DNA from: Sandaracinaceae bacterium
Lineage (GTDB): Bacteria; Myxococcota_A; Polyangia; Polyangiales; Sandaracinaceae
Assembly: GCA_020633195.1 (NCBI GenBank)
Contig: JACKEC010000017.1
Span: forward strand, 620,001-684,000
Direction: 5' to 3'
DNA: 64,000 nucleotides
Shown: one piece after another, positions 1 through 10,497 of the stretch
Layout: every line of letters starts with the position of its first letter
How positions within the stretch are numbered: the stretch's first letter is position 1
Translations under genes and position numbers: made by a program
The notes under the pieces: model-generated
Database searches by the model: none
What the model was told of the DNA's origin: nothing
What the model saw: the letters and a program-made list of their open reading frames with translations, nothing else

Positions 1-1262
1 CGGCGCACGCTCACGCCCGGACCGAGCGCGCGCACCGACGGCGCCCGCTCCACCTGCACGCGCCGCTCGGAGCGGCGGGGGGCCTCTCGGCGCGGGGGAG
101 CCTGCGCGGGAGCGCTGCGAGCGCTCGGCATCGAGTAGCGCGGCTGCTCCACCCTTCGGGGCGCCGACTCGACGGGGCGCGAGTAGACCCGGGGCTCCTG
201 GACGGGCGCCGAGTACACGCGCGGGGGCGCCTGGATCGGCGGCGCGTAGACGCGCTCGGGCCGCGCCGAAGGCATCGGCCGGATCACCCGCGTCGGGCCG
301 GGCGCCACGATCCGCGGACCCGCCGAGTAGACCGGGGCGCGCGGCGGCGGCGCGGCGACGGGGCGGTCGACGGCGACGGGCGGCGCCGAGCGACCGCGCT
401 GATCGAACACGACGGTGTCGCGCACGCCGCGTCGCCCGAGCACCACGGTCTCTCGCGGGCGCGGGGCCTCGACGAGCGGGGCCCGCGCCGGTCCGCGCGC
501 GACGACCGAGCCGCCGCGCGCCGCGGGGACGCCATCGCCGCGCACGATCACGCTGCCGCCCGAGGCGCGACCCACGCCCGGCCCGCCGCCGCGCGTCACG
601 ACGCTCCCGCCGGTGGCGCGCTGCACGCGGCGCTCGCGCATCCAGCGCCGGTCGGGGCGGCTCGGCAGCGGGCGGCCGCTCGCGTACACCGTCGGCAGGT
701 ACGACGGCTCGACCGCGTAGTACGCGACGCTGTCGTAGAGCAGGTAGGTCGACTGGATGAACATCCACGCGCTCGGCATCGGGTCGACGTTCACCATGCG
801 CGGCGCCCAGCCGACGTACTGATCGGTCTCGCGCCAGTCGACCCACGCGGGCGACCACTGCGAGTCGGGGATCCACGCCCAGCGGCCGTCCTCGAGCACC
901 GTCCACGAGCCGTAGTGGCAGACGGCCCAGCCGATCGCGTCGTAGCTGACCCACACCAGGTCGTCGCCGCTCTGCGCCCAGTGCCCGTTGCGGTAGGGCC
1001 GGTAGTCCGGGTCCGCGGGCACGAACACCTGCCCGTACCGCGGGTGGCCGAGCCACTCGCCGTAGGGCGCGAGCTCCTGGAAGAAGACCTCGATCTCGAT
1101 GCGGGCCTGCGGCTGCGCGGGGGACACGCCGATCGCGGTGGGCTCGGCCACCGCGTACGTCGCCTCGGAGCCGTAGTCGCCGCCGTAGGAGATGTCGCCG
1201 CCGTACTCGACGGATCCGCAGCCGACCAGGAGGACGAACCAGGGCGCGAGGCGAGCAGGCAT
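1..1262 (-). CDS. DUF6600-like lipoprotein, C-terminus cut by window edge
   Basis: The reading frame is open from an ATG at 1262 to base 1 (about 420 codons), so the C-terminus lies outside. The N-terminus is a short lipoprotein signal (MPARLAPWFVLLVGC, lipobox LVGC), so the product is probably exported and lipid-anchored. Residues about 50-160 are rich in Trp/Tyr/Gly with repeated phrases such as YGEWLGHPRYGQVF, YRPYRNGHW and SYDAIGWAVCHYGSW, the pattern of the DUF6600 family. The rest is a long low-complexity Arg/Pro/Val-rich tail with repeated 'RVYS' and 'GGSV' phrases. Role unknown; proteins of this kind are usually predicted envelope proteins. The gene stands alone, with the kinase downstream of its promoter side on the same strand. 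Confidence 0.75.
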   Translation of the reverse strand, partial: MPARLAPWFVLLVGCGSVEYGGDISYGGDYGSEATYAVAEPTAIGVSPAQPQARIEIEVFFQELAPYGEWLGHPRYGQVFVPADPDYRPYRNGHWAQSGDDLVWVSYDAIGWAVCHYGSWTVLEDGRWAWIPDSQWSPAWVDWRETDQYVGWAPRMVNVDPMPSAWMFIQSTYLLYDSVAYYAVEPSYLPTVYASGRPLPSRPDRRWMRERRVQRATGGSVVTRGGGPGVGRASGGSVIVRGDGVPAARGGSVVARGPARAPLVEAPRPRETVVLGRRGVRDTVVFDQRGRSAPPVAVDRPVAAPPPRAPVYSAGPRIVAPGPTRVIRPMPSARPERVYAPPIQAPPRVYSAPVQEPRVYSRPVESAPRRVEQPRYSMPSARSAPAQAPPRREAPRRSERRVQVERAPSVRALGPGVSVR

Positions 1263-1334
1263 GACGTCATGCTGAGGCGTCGCCGCGCCCCCTTCACGTC
1301 GAAAAAGGGCGCGGCGCCCAGAAAGACGCCCGGC

Positions 1335-4319
1335 TCACTCCGAAGAAGGGGGCAGCTCGGCGAGGAGCGCGCGCATGTCCGCGACCGCGGGGACCGGCAC
1401 GTCGGCGGCCCCCCACGCCTCGATCACGCGGCTCGCGAGCTCGCGCGCGCGCGCCGTGTCGCCGCGCGCGACGGCGCGTCGGGCGGCGAACGCCCAGGCG
1501 GGGTGGATCCCCGCGAACTCGTTGCGGTCCATCAGCGCGGCGAGGAGCGTGTCGAGCAGGTCGAGCTCGCTCGCGCGCACGAAGGCCTCCGGGTCGATGA
1601 GCGTGTGCCCGTTGCGCACGAGCCGACGCCACGCCCGCACCGCCCCGGCGTCGTCGCCCTGCACGTAGCGCTCGGCGCCCGCGAGCAGCGCCTCGGCGGT
1701 CGAGCGACGGCCCGCGCGCGCCGCCCGGTCCTCGCGCAGCGCGCGCAGCCGCGCGAAGCAGGGCTGGACCAGCGGCTCGCTCGCGCGCATGCAGATCGCG
1801 ATCGCCGAGACCTCGTAGTGCGGCTCGCTGACCATCAGGCGGTGCGGCTCGGCGAGCACGAAGCGCTCGGCGAGCGGGTCGGCGGCCTCGTGCTCGCGGC
1901 CGAGGAACGACGCGAGGCTCATCAGCGTCTCGACGCAGTCGGTGTCGCCGTAGAGGAAGTCACCGAGCCGATCGCGCTCGGCGAGCGCGCTCGCCATGCG
2001 GTCGAACGCGCGGCCGAAGTGCGCCTCGCTCATCTCCACCCGCGCGCGCAGGTACTCGCCCGCGATGCGGAGGTCGGGGTCACCGGTGGCGTAGCGCGCG
2101 GCGATGGCGCGGACCTCCTCGCGCCGGTCGGTCTTGAGCAGCGCGTGGCTGAGGTAGATGCCGTAGAGCGGGAGCTCGCCGCCGCTGAGGTACGCCCGCC
2201 GGAGCCACGGGATCGAGCGGTCGAGCCGGTGCACCGGCAGGGCGAGCGTGCGCCACGCCTCGGGCCGCCCCGGGAGCCACGCCGCGAGCGCGCGGGTCGC
2301 CGCGTACGCGCCCTCCGAGCCGAGCATCAGCCGCACGAGGTGGACCCGCAGGAACCAGTCGTGGGGGAGCTCGCGCGCGGCCGTGAGCAGCAGGTCCCGC
2401 GCGCGATCGAGGTCGCCCAGCTGCTGCCAGATCTGGACCTCGCCCTTGGCCAGCGTGGCGCGCGCGTACGGGTGGGTGGCCTCGCGCCGCGCCGTCGCGA
2501 GCTCCTCGGCGAGCGCCCGCGCCTCGGGGGGCTCCATGCCCTCCACGTTCTCCGGCGCGGTCAGCGCGAGCGCCGCCGGCGACGATCGATCGAGCGGCGG
2601 CGGGTGCAGCCGCTCGACGCCCTCCGCGCCGGCGCGGGTGCAGGAGCGCTGGACCTCGCCGGTCGTCGGCCCGAGCGCGTCGCGGCGCTCGATCAGCATG
2701 CGGCACGCGGCCTCCGCGCCGACGCCCGAGAGCGTCCCGTAGCCGAGGTCGTAGTGGATGCCGAGCGCGATCTCGACGTCGTCGGTCCCGACCCACGGGG
2801 CGATGTCCTCGACGAGCGTGGTCCGCGTGGGCAGCGCGTCGGACGCCGCGATCGCGTCGACGGCCTCGGCCACCGCGCGGTGCAGCGCGCCGCCCTCGCC
2901 GTGCGCCGTCGCGAGGGGCTCGGGGTTGCTCGCGGTGCGCAGCTCGAGGTCGACGGTGAACGTGTCCTCCGCGGTGCGGGTGACCCGCCCGCCGATCCAG
3001 CCGTCGAGCGCGCGCGCGGCGGTCAGGGTCCGCTCGGTCACGCCGTCCGCGACCCACGGGTCCTCGGGGAAGTCGTCGTCGGCGACCAGCTCGAGCTCCA
3101 CGAGCTCGGCCGGGAAGCGCGTCCGCGCGGGGTCGCCCCCGAGGCGCCACAGGAGCCGCTCGCAGACCTGGTCGGCGACCATCGCGCCGAGCCACGACGA
3201 CGGCGCCTCCACCCCGCTCGCCTCGACGAGCGGGCAGCCGATCACCGCGTCGTCCCCGAGCGCGGTCACGACCGGCTCCGGGTCCGGCCGCGGGTCGTGC
3301 TCCCAGAGCAGGCCCACCGCGAGCGCGAGCGCGAGCACCGCGCCGCCGCCGACGACCCAGGGGAGCCACGCCGCGGCGCCCGTCGCGGGCGCGATCGGGG
3401 GCAGCGGCGCGGTGGTCGCGGCCGGGGCGGCGGGCTCGCGATCCACGCTGTCGTCGAACGAGTCGATGAGGGCCCGCGCGAACGCGGTCGCGTCGTCGAA
3501 GCGCTGCTCCGGCTCCTTCGCGAGGGCGCGGGCGAACACGCGGTCGGTGCTCAAGGGCAGCGAGCTCTCGAGGCTGCTCGGCGGCGGCGCGTCGTCGACG
3601 AGGATCTGCGCGAGCACCGCGGCGGCGTTCTGCCCGTCCCACGGGAGCTGACCGGCGAGCGCCTCGTAGGCGGTCGTCGCGAGCGCGAACTGATCGCTCT
3701 TGGGCCCGACGCCCTTGCCCCGCGCCTGCTCGGGCGCGAGGTAGCTGAGCGTCCCCATCAAGGCGCCTTCCTTGGTGAGGTGCTCGACCTCGGTCGGCGT
3801 GTCGCCCGCGATCGTGTCGGCGGTCGCGACGCCGAGCGCCTTGGCGAGGCCGAAGTCGAGGAGGCAGGCCCGCCCGTCCTCGCGGACCATGATGTTCTCG
3901 GGCTTGATGTCCCTGTGGATCACCCCCGAGCGGTGCGCGTGATCGAGCGCGTCGGCGATCTGGCGGATGATCTCGAGCAGCGTCGCGCGCTCGATCGGCC
4001 CCTCGCGCATGACCTCGCGGAGGGAGCGCCCGCGGACGAGCTCCATCACGAGGTAGCTGCTGCCGTCCTCGCTCTCGCCGACGTCGTAGACCTGCGCGAT
4101 CCCGGGGTGCTCGAGCGCCGCCGCCGCGCGCGCCTCGCGCTTGAGCCGCGCGCGCGCCTTCTCGCTGTCGACGAGCTCCTTGGCGAGCGTCTTGATCGCC
4201 ACCAGCCGACCGAGCTTCTCGTCGCGCGCGCGGTAGACGACGCCCATGCCGCCGGCCCCCAGGGGACCCATGACGCGGTACCGCTGGTCGATGCGCGTGC
4301 CGGGCTCGAGCGTGCCCAT
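1335..4319 (-). CDS. Hanks-type Ser/Thr protein kinase with TPR-like extracytoplasmic region
   Basis: A 994-residue membrane kinase. Residues about 14-290 are a complete kinase domain: Gly loop GPLGAGGMG, Lys43 in VAIK, HRDIKPEN at 135-142, DFG at 155-157 and the APE motif near 196. A Pro/Ala linker leads to one transmembrane segment at about 319-339. The remaining roughly 650 residues look extracytoplasmic; they begin with a segment that binds no recognisable motif and end in Ala/Leu/Arg-rich helical repeats resembling TPR-like solenoids, a common myxobacterial arrangement for signal sensing. All catalytic residues are present, so activity is expected. The ATG at 4319 sits right before the conserved MGTLEPGTRIDQRY start typical of such kinases. 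The next gene on this strand upstream ends 16 bases away, so co-transcription with it is possible. Confidence 0.93.
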   Translation of the reverse strand: MGTLEPGTRIDQRYRVMGPLGAGGMGVVYRARDEKLGRLVAIKTLAKELVDSEKARARLKREARAAAALEHPGIAQVYDVGESEDGSSYLVMELVRGRSLREVMREGPIERATLLEIIRQIADALDHAHRSGVIHRDIKPENIMVREDGRACLLDFGLAKALGVATADTIAGDTPTEVEHLTKEGALMGTLSYLAPEQARGKGVGPKSDQFALATTAYEALAGQLPWDGQNAAAVLAQILVDDAPPPSSLESSLPLSTDRVFARALAKEPEQRFDDATAFARALIDSFDDSVDREPAAPAATTAPLPPIAPATGAAAWLPWVVGGGAVLALALAVGLLWEHDPRPDPEPVVTALGDDAVIGCPLVEASGVEAPSSWLGAMVADQVCERLLWRLGGDPARTRFPAELVELELVADDDFPEDPWVADGVTERTLTAARALDGWIGGRVTRTAEDTFTVDLELRTASNPEPLATAHGEGGALHRAVAEAVDAIAASDALPTRTTLVEDIAPWVGTDDVEIALGIHYDLGYGTLSGVGAEAACRMLIERRDALGPTTGEVQRSCTRAGAEGVERLHPPPLDRSSPAALALTAPENVEGMEPPEARALAEELATARREATHPYARATLAKGEVQIWQQLGDLDRARDLLLTAARELPHDWFLRVHLVRLMLGSEGAYAATRALAAWLPGRPEAWRTLALPVHRLDRSIPWLRRAYLSGGELPLYGIYLSHALLKTDRREEVRAIAARYATGDPDLRIAGEYLRARVEMSEAHFGRAFDRMASALAERDRLGDFLYGDTDCVETLMSLASFLGREHEAADPLAERFVLAEPHRLMVSEPHYEVSAIAICMRASEPLVQPCFARLRALREDRAARAGRRSTAEALLAGAERYVQGDDAGAVRAWRRLVRNGHTLIDPEAFVRASELDLLDTLLAALMDRNEFAGIHPAWAFAARRAVARGDTARARELASRVIEAWGAADVPVPAVADMRALLAELPPSSE

Positions 4320-4335
4320 CGTCGGGGATCCTACT

Positions 4336-5367
4336 TCACTCCGGCGCCGCGAGGCCGTGCGCCGCGGCGCCCGGGTCGGTCACGTCGGAGGCCCTGAAAC
4401 AGAGGACGGCGGTCGGCTCGTCGCCGCCGTGGAACGCCCACCCGAAGCAGCGCTGCTCGCCCTCGGCCTCGACCTCGTGGCCGAGGCCGACGCGCGCGCT
4501 GACGACGCCCGCTTCGCGGCCGCCCGGCCAGAACACCGGCACGCCGGGCTCGACGAGCGGGGGCGCGGGCTCGGCGGGCGCGGTGGCGTCGACCGAGGCC
4601 TCGGGCGCCTCCGCGATCACGTGCGAGGGGACGCGCACGCGCAGCGCCCCGCACACGCTGCTCAGCTCGACGAGCGCCTCGGACCCGCGCATGTCGACGA
4701 TCGCGACCGGCGCGTCCTCGGTCGCGTCCGCCGAGTGGACGCGCCCCGTCTGGCCGAGGATCGGGACCCCCGCGCGGAGCGCCTCGATCGAGAGTCGGCC
4801 GTTCATCGGCCCGGGCTGGGCCAGCGACTCGCTCGGGAGGTAGCGCAGCCCGACCTCGCTCGGGTCGAGGCGGACCACCGTGCTGAGGTCGCCGAGGCGC
4901 GCGCGATAGAAGTGCGGCTGCGTGAGCCGCTCGAGCGGGACGCCGCGGCCGAGCCGGATCGAGGTGCCGTCGTCGAAGCGCTGCGCGACCTCGCGGACGG
5001 TGACCGACGTCAGCGCGCGACTCGAGACGTGCAGGCGCAGGCGGAACGGGAGGAGGCCGGGCAGGTCCGGGACGCAGTGATCGGCGCCGGGGCGGCCGAG
5101 GGTCTCGACGGTCGCCCAGCCGTCGCGCTCCCGCACGACGTGCACGGCGACGAAGGTGTCGCCGAGCCACGGCGCGCGCGCCGCGCCGGGCGGCGCGAGC
5201 GAGATCGTCGGCGCGCGCGGATCGGGCGCGACGTGGAAGCTCGCGCCGGCCCACACGACCGCGAAGCTCGACGCCTCGGGCGCCGTCTCCCGGGGCTGCC
5301 ATTGCAGGCGCTGGGGCCCGCACGCGGCGAGCGACAGCGCCAGGGACGCGAGCGCGAGGCGACGCAT
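4336..5367 (-). CDS. lipoprotein with SH3-like region
   Basis: 343 residues starting MRRLALASLALSLAACG, a clear lipoprotein signal with lipobox LAAC. After the signal comes a segment (about 30-90) resembling a bacterial SH3-like fold: FAVVWAGASFHVAPDP, then WLGDTFVAVH and DGWATVET. The rest has no motif I recognise; the C-terminal third has an Ala/Pro/Val linker and two Cys residues. The ATG overlaps the stop codon of the CoA-transferase gene by one base (TGATG), which fits translational coupling, although a metabolic enzyme and an envelope lipoprotein are an unexpected pair. A longer reading upstream would run out of frame through the CoA-transferase gene and is rejected. Function unknown. 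Confidence 0.8.
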   Translation of the reverse strand: MRRLALASLALSLAACGPQRLQWQPRETAPEASSFAVVWAGASFHVAPDPRAPTISLAPPGAARAPWLGDTFVAVHVVRERDGWATVETLGRPGADHCVPDLPGLLPFRLRLHVSSRALTSVTVREVAQRFDDGTSIRLGRGVPLERLTQPHFYRARLGDLSTVVRLDPSEVGLRYLPSESLAQPGPMNGRLSIEALRAGVPILGQTGRVHSADATEDAPVAIVDMRGSEALVELSSVCGALRVRVPSHVIAEAPEASVDATAPAEPAPPLVEPGVPVFWPGGREAGVVSARVGLGHEVEAEGEQRCFGWAFHGGDEPTAVLCFRASDVTDPGAAAHGLAAPE

Positions 5368-6533
5368 CACACCTCGGCGCTCGGCGGTCCCGAGAGCCCG
5401 AGCGTCGCGAGGATCGCGTCGGTGTGCTCGCCCCGACCGGGCGCGTCCCCGTCGGGGTGCGCCGCGAAGGGCAGCGGCGCGCGCATCCAGCCTCGCGCGT
5501 CCGGGAACCCGCGCGCGATCACCTGCGGCTCCCGGGCCGCCTCCGCGGGTGACCGCACGGGCCAGACCGGCACCCCGACCGCGCGCAGCTTCTCGTTCCA
5601 GCGCTCCGCGGTGTCGCGTCGCAGCCGGCGCGCGATGACCGGCCGCAGCACGGGGCCCATCGCGACGAGCCCCTGCATCGGGAGGCGCGCCATCGGGCCG
5701 AGCTCCAGGACCTCGCAGAGGGACTTCCAGAAGTGCTTCTCGTCGACGATGCCGAGGCTGAGGTGTCCACCTCCCTTGCATCGATACACACCGTACTGCG
5801 GCATCGCGTAGAGCTTCGCGCGCTCGAGGTGAGCGACGAGCGGGCGCGTGATGAGCTTGGCGATCGGGTTGCTCCCGGAGAGCGCCTCGTCGGTCTTGCC
5901 GGCGAAGTCCACGCCGAGGCCCCAGACGTTCGACCACGAGAGCACCGCGTCGGCCATCGCCACGTCGAGGTAGCGCCCCTCGCCGTCGCGCTCCCGCGCG
6001 AGGAGCGCGGCGGTGATGCTGCTGACGGCGACGAGCGACGTCGACAGATCGGCGACCGGCAGCATGCTCCCGCGCGGCGTGTCCTCTTCGTCGCGCTCGA
6101 GGTGACAGACCCCCGCGAGGGCCTGCAGGTTGAGGTCGTGGCCGGGGTGCTCGCGGAGCGGGCCGTCCTGACCGAACGCGCTGATCGAGCAGTAGATCAG
6201 GCGCGGGTTGAGCTCGCGCGCGCGGTCCCAGCCGCAGCCGAGCCGGGCCATCACGCCGGGGCGGAAGCCGTCGACGAGCACGTCGGCCCAGCGCACCAGG
6301 CCCTCGAGCGCGGGCCGGCTCGCCTCGTCGCGGAGGTCGAGGACGACGCTGCGCTTGCCCCGGTTCACCATCGAGAAGAAGGGCTCGATGTGCCGCGCGG
6401 GGTCGCCCTTGGGGGGCTCCACCTTGACCACCTCGGCGCCCCAGCTCGTGAGGAGGAAGGTCGCGTACGGGCCCGGCAGGTTCTGGGAGAAGTCCAGGAC
6501 CTTGAGCCCCTCGAGCATGCGTTGGCTCGCCAT
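5367..6533 (-). CDS. class III (CaiB/BaiF) CoA-transferase family protein
   Basis: 388 residues, the usual length for this family. It opens with LEGLKVLDFSQNLPGPYAT, then GAEVVKVEPPKGDPAR and NRGKRSVVLDLR, hallmarks of CaiB/BaiF CoA-transferases and alpha-methylacyl-CoA racemases. The catalytic Asp of the family probably lies in the PVADLSTSL segment near residue 178. Family members move CoA between carboxylic acids or racemise 2-methylacyl-CoA; which applies cannot be told from sequence, and no pathway genes flank it. ATG at 6533 gives a compact N-terminus and lies only 20 bases from the divergent kinase start at 6554. Its stop overlaps the following lipoprotein start. Confidence 0.9.
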   Translation of the reverse strand: MASQRMLEGLKVLDFSQNLPGPYATFLLTSWGAEVVKVEPPKGDPARHIEPFFSMVNRGKRSVVLDLRDEASRPALEGLVRWADVLVDGFRPGVMARLGCGWDRARELNPRLIYCSISAFGQDGPLREHPGHDLNLQALAGVCHLERDEEDTPRGSMLPVADLSTSLVAVSSITAALLARERDGEGRYLDVAMADAVLSWSNVWGLGVDFAGKTDEALSGSNPIAKLITRPLVAHLERAKLYAMPQYGVYRCKGGGHLSLGIVDEKHFWKSLCEVLELGPMARLPMQGLVAMGPVLRPVIARRLRRDTAERWNEKLRAVGVPVWPVRSPAEAAREPQVIARGFPDARGWMRAPLPFAAHPDGDAPGRGEHTDAILATLGLSGPPSAEV

Positions 6534-6553
6534 TCGCGGCGCAGCATAGCAAC

Positions 6554-8578
<2,025 letters not shown>

Positions 8579-8618
8579 AGGCTGGCGATCCGGTCCCGGT
8601 CGCCTCATTCTGCGGACG

Positions 8619-9221
8619 ATGGAGGTCATGATCGCAGCGGCCGTCGCGATCGCCGTGCTCTCGAGCGTGGCGCTCTGGATGGCCATCCGTTCGCGGCGCG
8701 AGGGCGCGCGCGACGAGAAGTCGGAGGCCTGGGCCTACTGTCAGGCGATCGCCGAGGAGGTCGGCGGGCTGACCGTCGGCGCCGACGACGAGGGCTGGCC
8801 GCGGCTCCACGGCATGGTGGCGGGCGTGCCCGTCGAGATCGACGCGAACAACCAGGTCGGCACCAACCGCGAGCTGCTCCTCGGCCTGCGCTGCTACCTG
8901 CCGACGGCGTTCCACGCCCCGAACGCCGCCGTGTGGATCGGCGAGGTGCCCGCCCTCCACACCGAGTTCGGCCGACCGCGCCCCCTCGGCGACCCCGACG
9001 GTCTCTTCGAGGTGCACACCCGCGCCGCGCCGACCCTGTCCGACTGGTGGACCGAGCCGGGCCTGCAAGACGCCTTGCTGTCGTTGCACGGCGCGGGGAT
9101 CTTGCTCGTCGAGGGTCAGCTCACGGTGGTCTTCGCCGAGCTCGACGCCGACTCGGTCCGCACCGCGCTGTCGATCCCCGAGATGATCCTGCGCGGCGTC
9201 AGCCGCGTGACGCTGCACTGA
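8619..9221 (+). CDS. membrane-anchored protein of unknown function
   Basis: 200 residues. The first 22 residues (MEVMIAAAVAIAVLSSVALW and onward) make one N-terminal membrane helix followed by a basic stop-transfer RSRRE; the remaining 170 residues look soluble, with WPRLHGMVAGVPVEID and a C-terminal sheet-like region. The family is not one I recognise. It follows the kinase after 40 bases on the same strand and may be read with it. It ends two bases before the stop of the convergent small gene. ATG 8628 is an alternative start that would still keep the helix. Confidence 0.7.
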   Translation: MEVMIAAAVAIAVLSSVALWMAIRSRREGARDEKSEAWAYCQAIAEEVGGLTVGADDEGWPRLHGMVAGVPVEIDANNQVGTNRELLLGLRCYLPTAFHAPNAAVWIGEVPALHTEFGRPRPLGDPDGLFEVHTRAAPTLSDWWTEPGLQDALLSLHGAGILLVEGQLTVVFAELDADSVRTALSIPEMILRGVSRVTLH

Positions 9222-9223
9222 CG

Positions 9224-9529
9224 TCAGCCGATCGACCAGCGCTCGCGGATCGCTCGGAGCAGCGCGGGCTGGCGCGTGAGGAGCTCGCGGATCTCCGCGC
9301 GGCCACCCCGCACCTCGTGGCGGGACTCGTGGTCGCGCCGCCCGCCGAGCTCGTGGAAGTCGACGGTCTCGTAGCGGAGCTCGCCCGCCTCGCACCACAG
9401 GCGCTCGTGTCCCCCCACGGCCTCGGGGCCGCGGTAGTCGACCCCGCCCGCCATGTACTCTTCCCCTCGCTCGAGCCGGTCGAGGATCGCCTCGATCGCG
9501 TCGCTCGGGTCCTCGGTGGCGCGAGTCAT
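9224..9529 (-). CDS. small hypothetical protein (101 aa)
   Basis: 101 residues starting MTRATEDPSDAIEAILDRLE, acidic then mixed, with YMAGGVDYRGPEAVGGHERL and an Arg-rich C-terminus ending RAIRERWSIG. No signal peptide or membrane segment. It contains one Cys. The family is not recognised. It lies 17 bases downstream of the 57-residue gene on the same strand, so the two probably form a unit. It is convergent with the membrane-anchored protein (2-base gap). The longer frame upstream to 9793 is composed of Arg/Pro/Ser shadow sequence and is not used. Confidence 0.6.
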   Translation of the reverse strand: MTRATEDPSDAIEAILDRLERGEEYMAGGVDYRGPEAVGGHERLWCEAGELRYETVDFHELGGRRDHESRHEVRGGRAEIRELLTRQPALLRAIRERWSIG

Positions 9530-9546
9530 CGAGCGCGCCGTGAGCG

Positions 9547-9720
9547 TCAGGGCGTCGTGAAGGCGCCTTGGGTGACGCCTTCGATCTCGAGCTGCCAGTT
9601 GTGATCGGTCAGGTGATCGTGGGCCCGGCGGTTGGGGCCCGCCTTCAGCGCGGTGCGCACGCGCATCGCGCGCGGGGGCTGGTTCTCGACGGGTGCGTCT
9701 CGGCGATCGGGGTTCGGCAT
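9547..9720 (-). CDS. 57-residue peptide with VRTALKAG motif
   Basis: A short frame from ATG 9720 encoding 57 residues. The N-terminal third is Pro/Asp/Arg rich; the centre reads MRVRTALKAGPNRRAHDH and then DHNWQLEIEG. I recall small bacterial proteins carrying repeated V(K/R)TxxKAG...NHN patterns, and this one is similar, but that is memory and not a search. No signal peptide. The following 101-residue gene starts 17 bases downstream. The composition (Asn, His, Gln, Thr) is unlike the Arg/Pro shadow frames around it, which is the main reason to call it real. It could be a precursor peptide or a small structural protein. Confidence 0.5.
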   Translation of the reverse strand: MPNPDRRDAPVENQPPRAMRVRTALKAGPNRRAHDHLTDHNWQLEIEGVTQGAFTTP

Positions 9721-9834
9721 GGCGACCACGATGACTCGTACGAGCCGAGGCGCAACCGCTCGCCGCGTCGCTTGACGCGCGCGCGCCTCCCACGCGAGCT
9801 TCGCGTGCATGCCCGCTCGAGCGACCCGCCCCGG

Positions 9835-10446
9835 ATGACCGCGACCCTGCGAAGCCTCGCGTGCGTGATCGCTCTGTCCGCGTGCGGGCCCGCCGAAGCG
9901 GAGCCGGCGTCGCCGCCTCCAGCGACCGCGGTCGACGACCTGGACCCGGCCTGTCGCGACGCGCTCGCCAACGTGCCGAGCCCCGTCGTGTTGCCGGACG
10001 GCGTGGCCCGCGACGCGCGCGACCGCGAGCAGATCCTGGAGGCCGCTCCGAGCTGGCGGCTCGCGTCCGGGGTCAGCTTCGCGCTCGAGCCGGCGACCGT
10101 CGCCGACGGGCGCGTGGTCCTGCGCGGCGTGCTGCACAACGGCACCGACTCGCCCCAGACGGTGATGCTGAGCGAGGCCGGGGCCGGCTTCTTCACCGCG
10201 ACGCTCACCGACCCGACGCTCACGCGCCGCCCGCCGCCGGAGCCCGAGCCGGGGGTGACGCCCCCGCCCGCGCTCTTCCCCGAGCCCCGCGCGTTCACGC
10301 TCGCGCCGGGGGCGCGCTGGCCCCTCGAGACGGCGGTCGTCCTCTCGTGCTGGGAGCCCGCGCCGGGCCGCGCCGTCACCGCCCACTGGTGGCTGCACGT
10401 CGAGGGCTCGGGCCTCGACGGCGAGGCCCGCGTCACGCTCCCCTGA
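9835..10446 (+). CDS. lipoprotein of unknown function
   Basis: 203 residues, start ATG 9835. MTATLRSLACVIALSACG is a lipoprotein signal with lipobox LSAC. The mature part begins with an Ala/Pro/Glu linker, then a conserved-looking region with VVLRGVLHNGTDSPQTVML and WPLETAVVLSCWEPAPG, suggesting a beta-sandwich. The centre carries a Pro-rich loop (PPPEPEPG). No family recognised. The 5' end is divergent from the 57-residue peptide gene (114 bases between starts). The permease gene follows after 51 bases on the same strand. Confidence 0.75.
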   Translation: MTATLRSLACVIALSACGPAEAEPASPPPATAVDDLDPACRDALANVPSPVVLPDGVARDARDREQILEAAPSWRLASGVSFALEPATVADGRVVLRGVLHNGTDSPQTVMLSEAGAGFFTATLTDPTLTRRPPPEPEPGVTPPPALFPEPRAFTLAPGARWPLETAVVLSCWEPAPGRAVTAHWWLHVEGSGLDGEARVTLP

Positions 10447-10497
10447 CCGCGCGAGACCCGCGACGCCTCCTCGGCGCCCTGATAGCGTCCCGCGCCG

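Noticed and set aside
915..4397. Plus-strand open frame of 1160 codons opposite the TPR kinase
   Set aside because: Arg/Ala/Asp/His-rich, with no motif and no conserved start. It is the antisense image of the kinase gene in high-GC DNA, where stop codons are rare.
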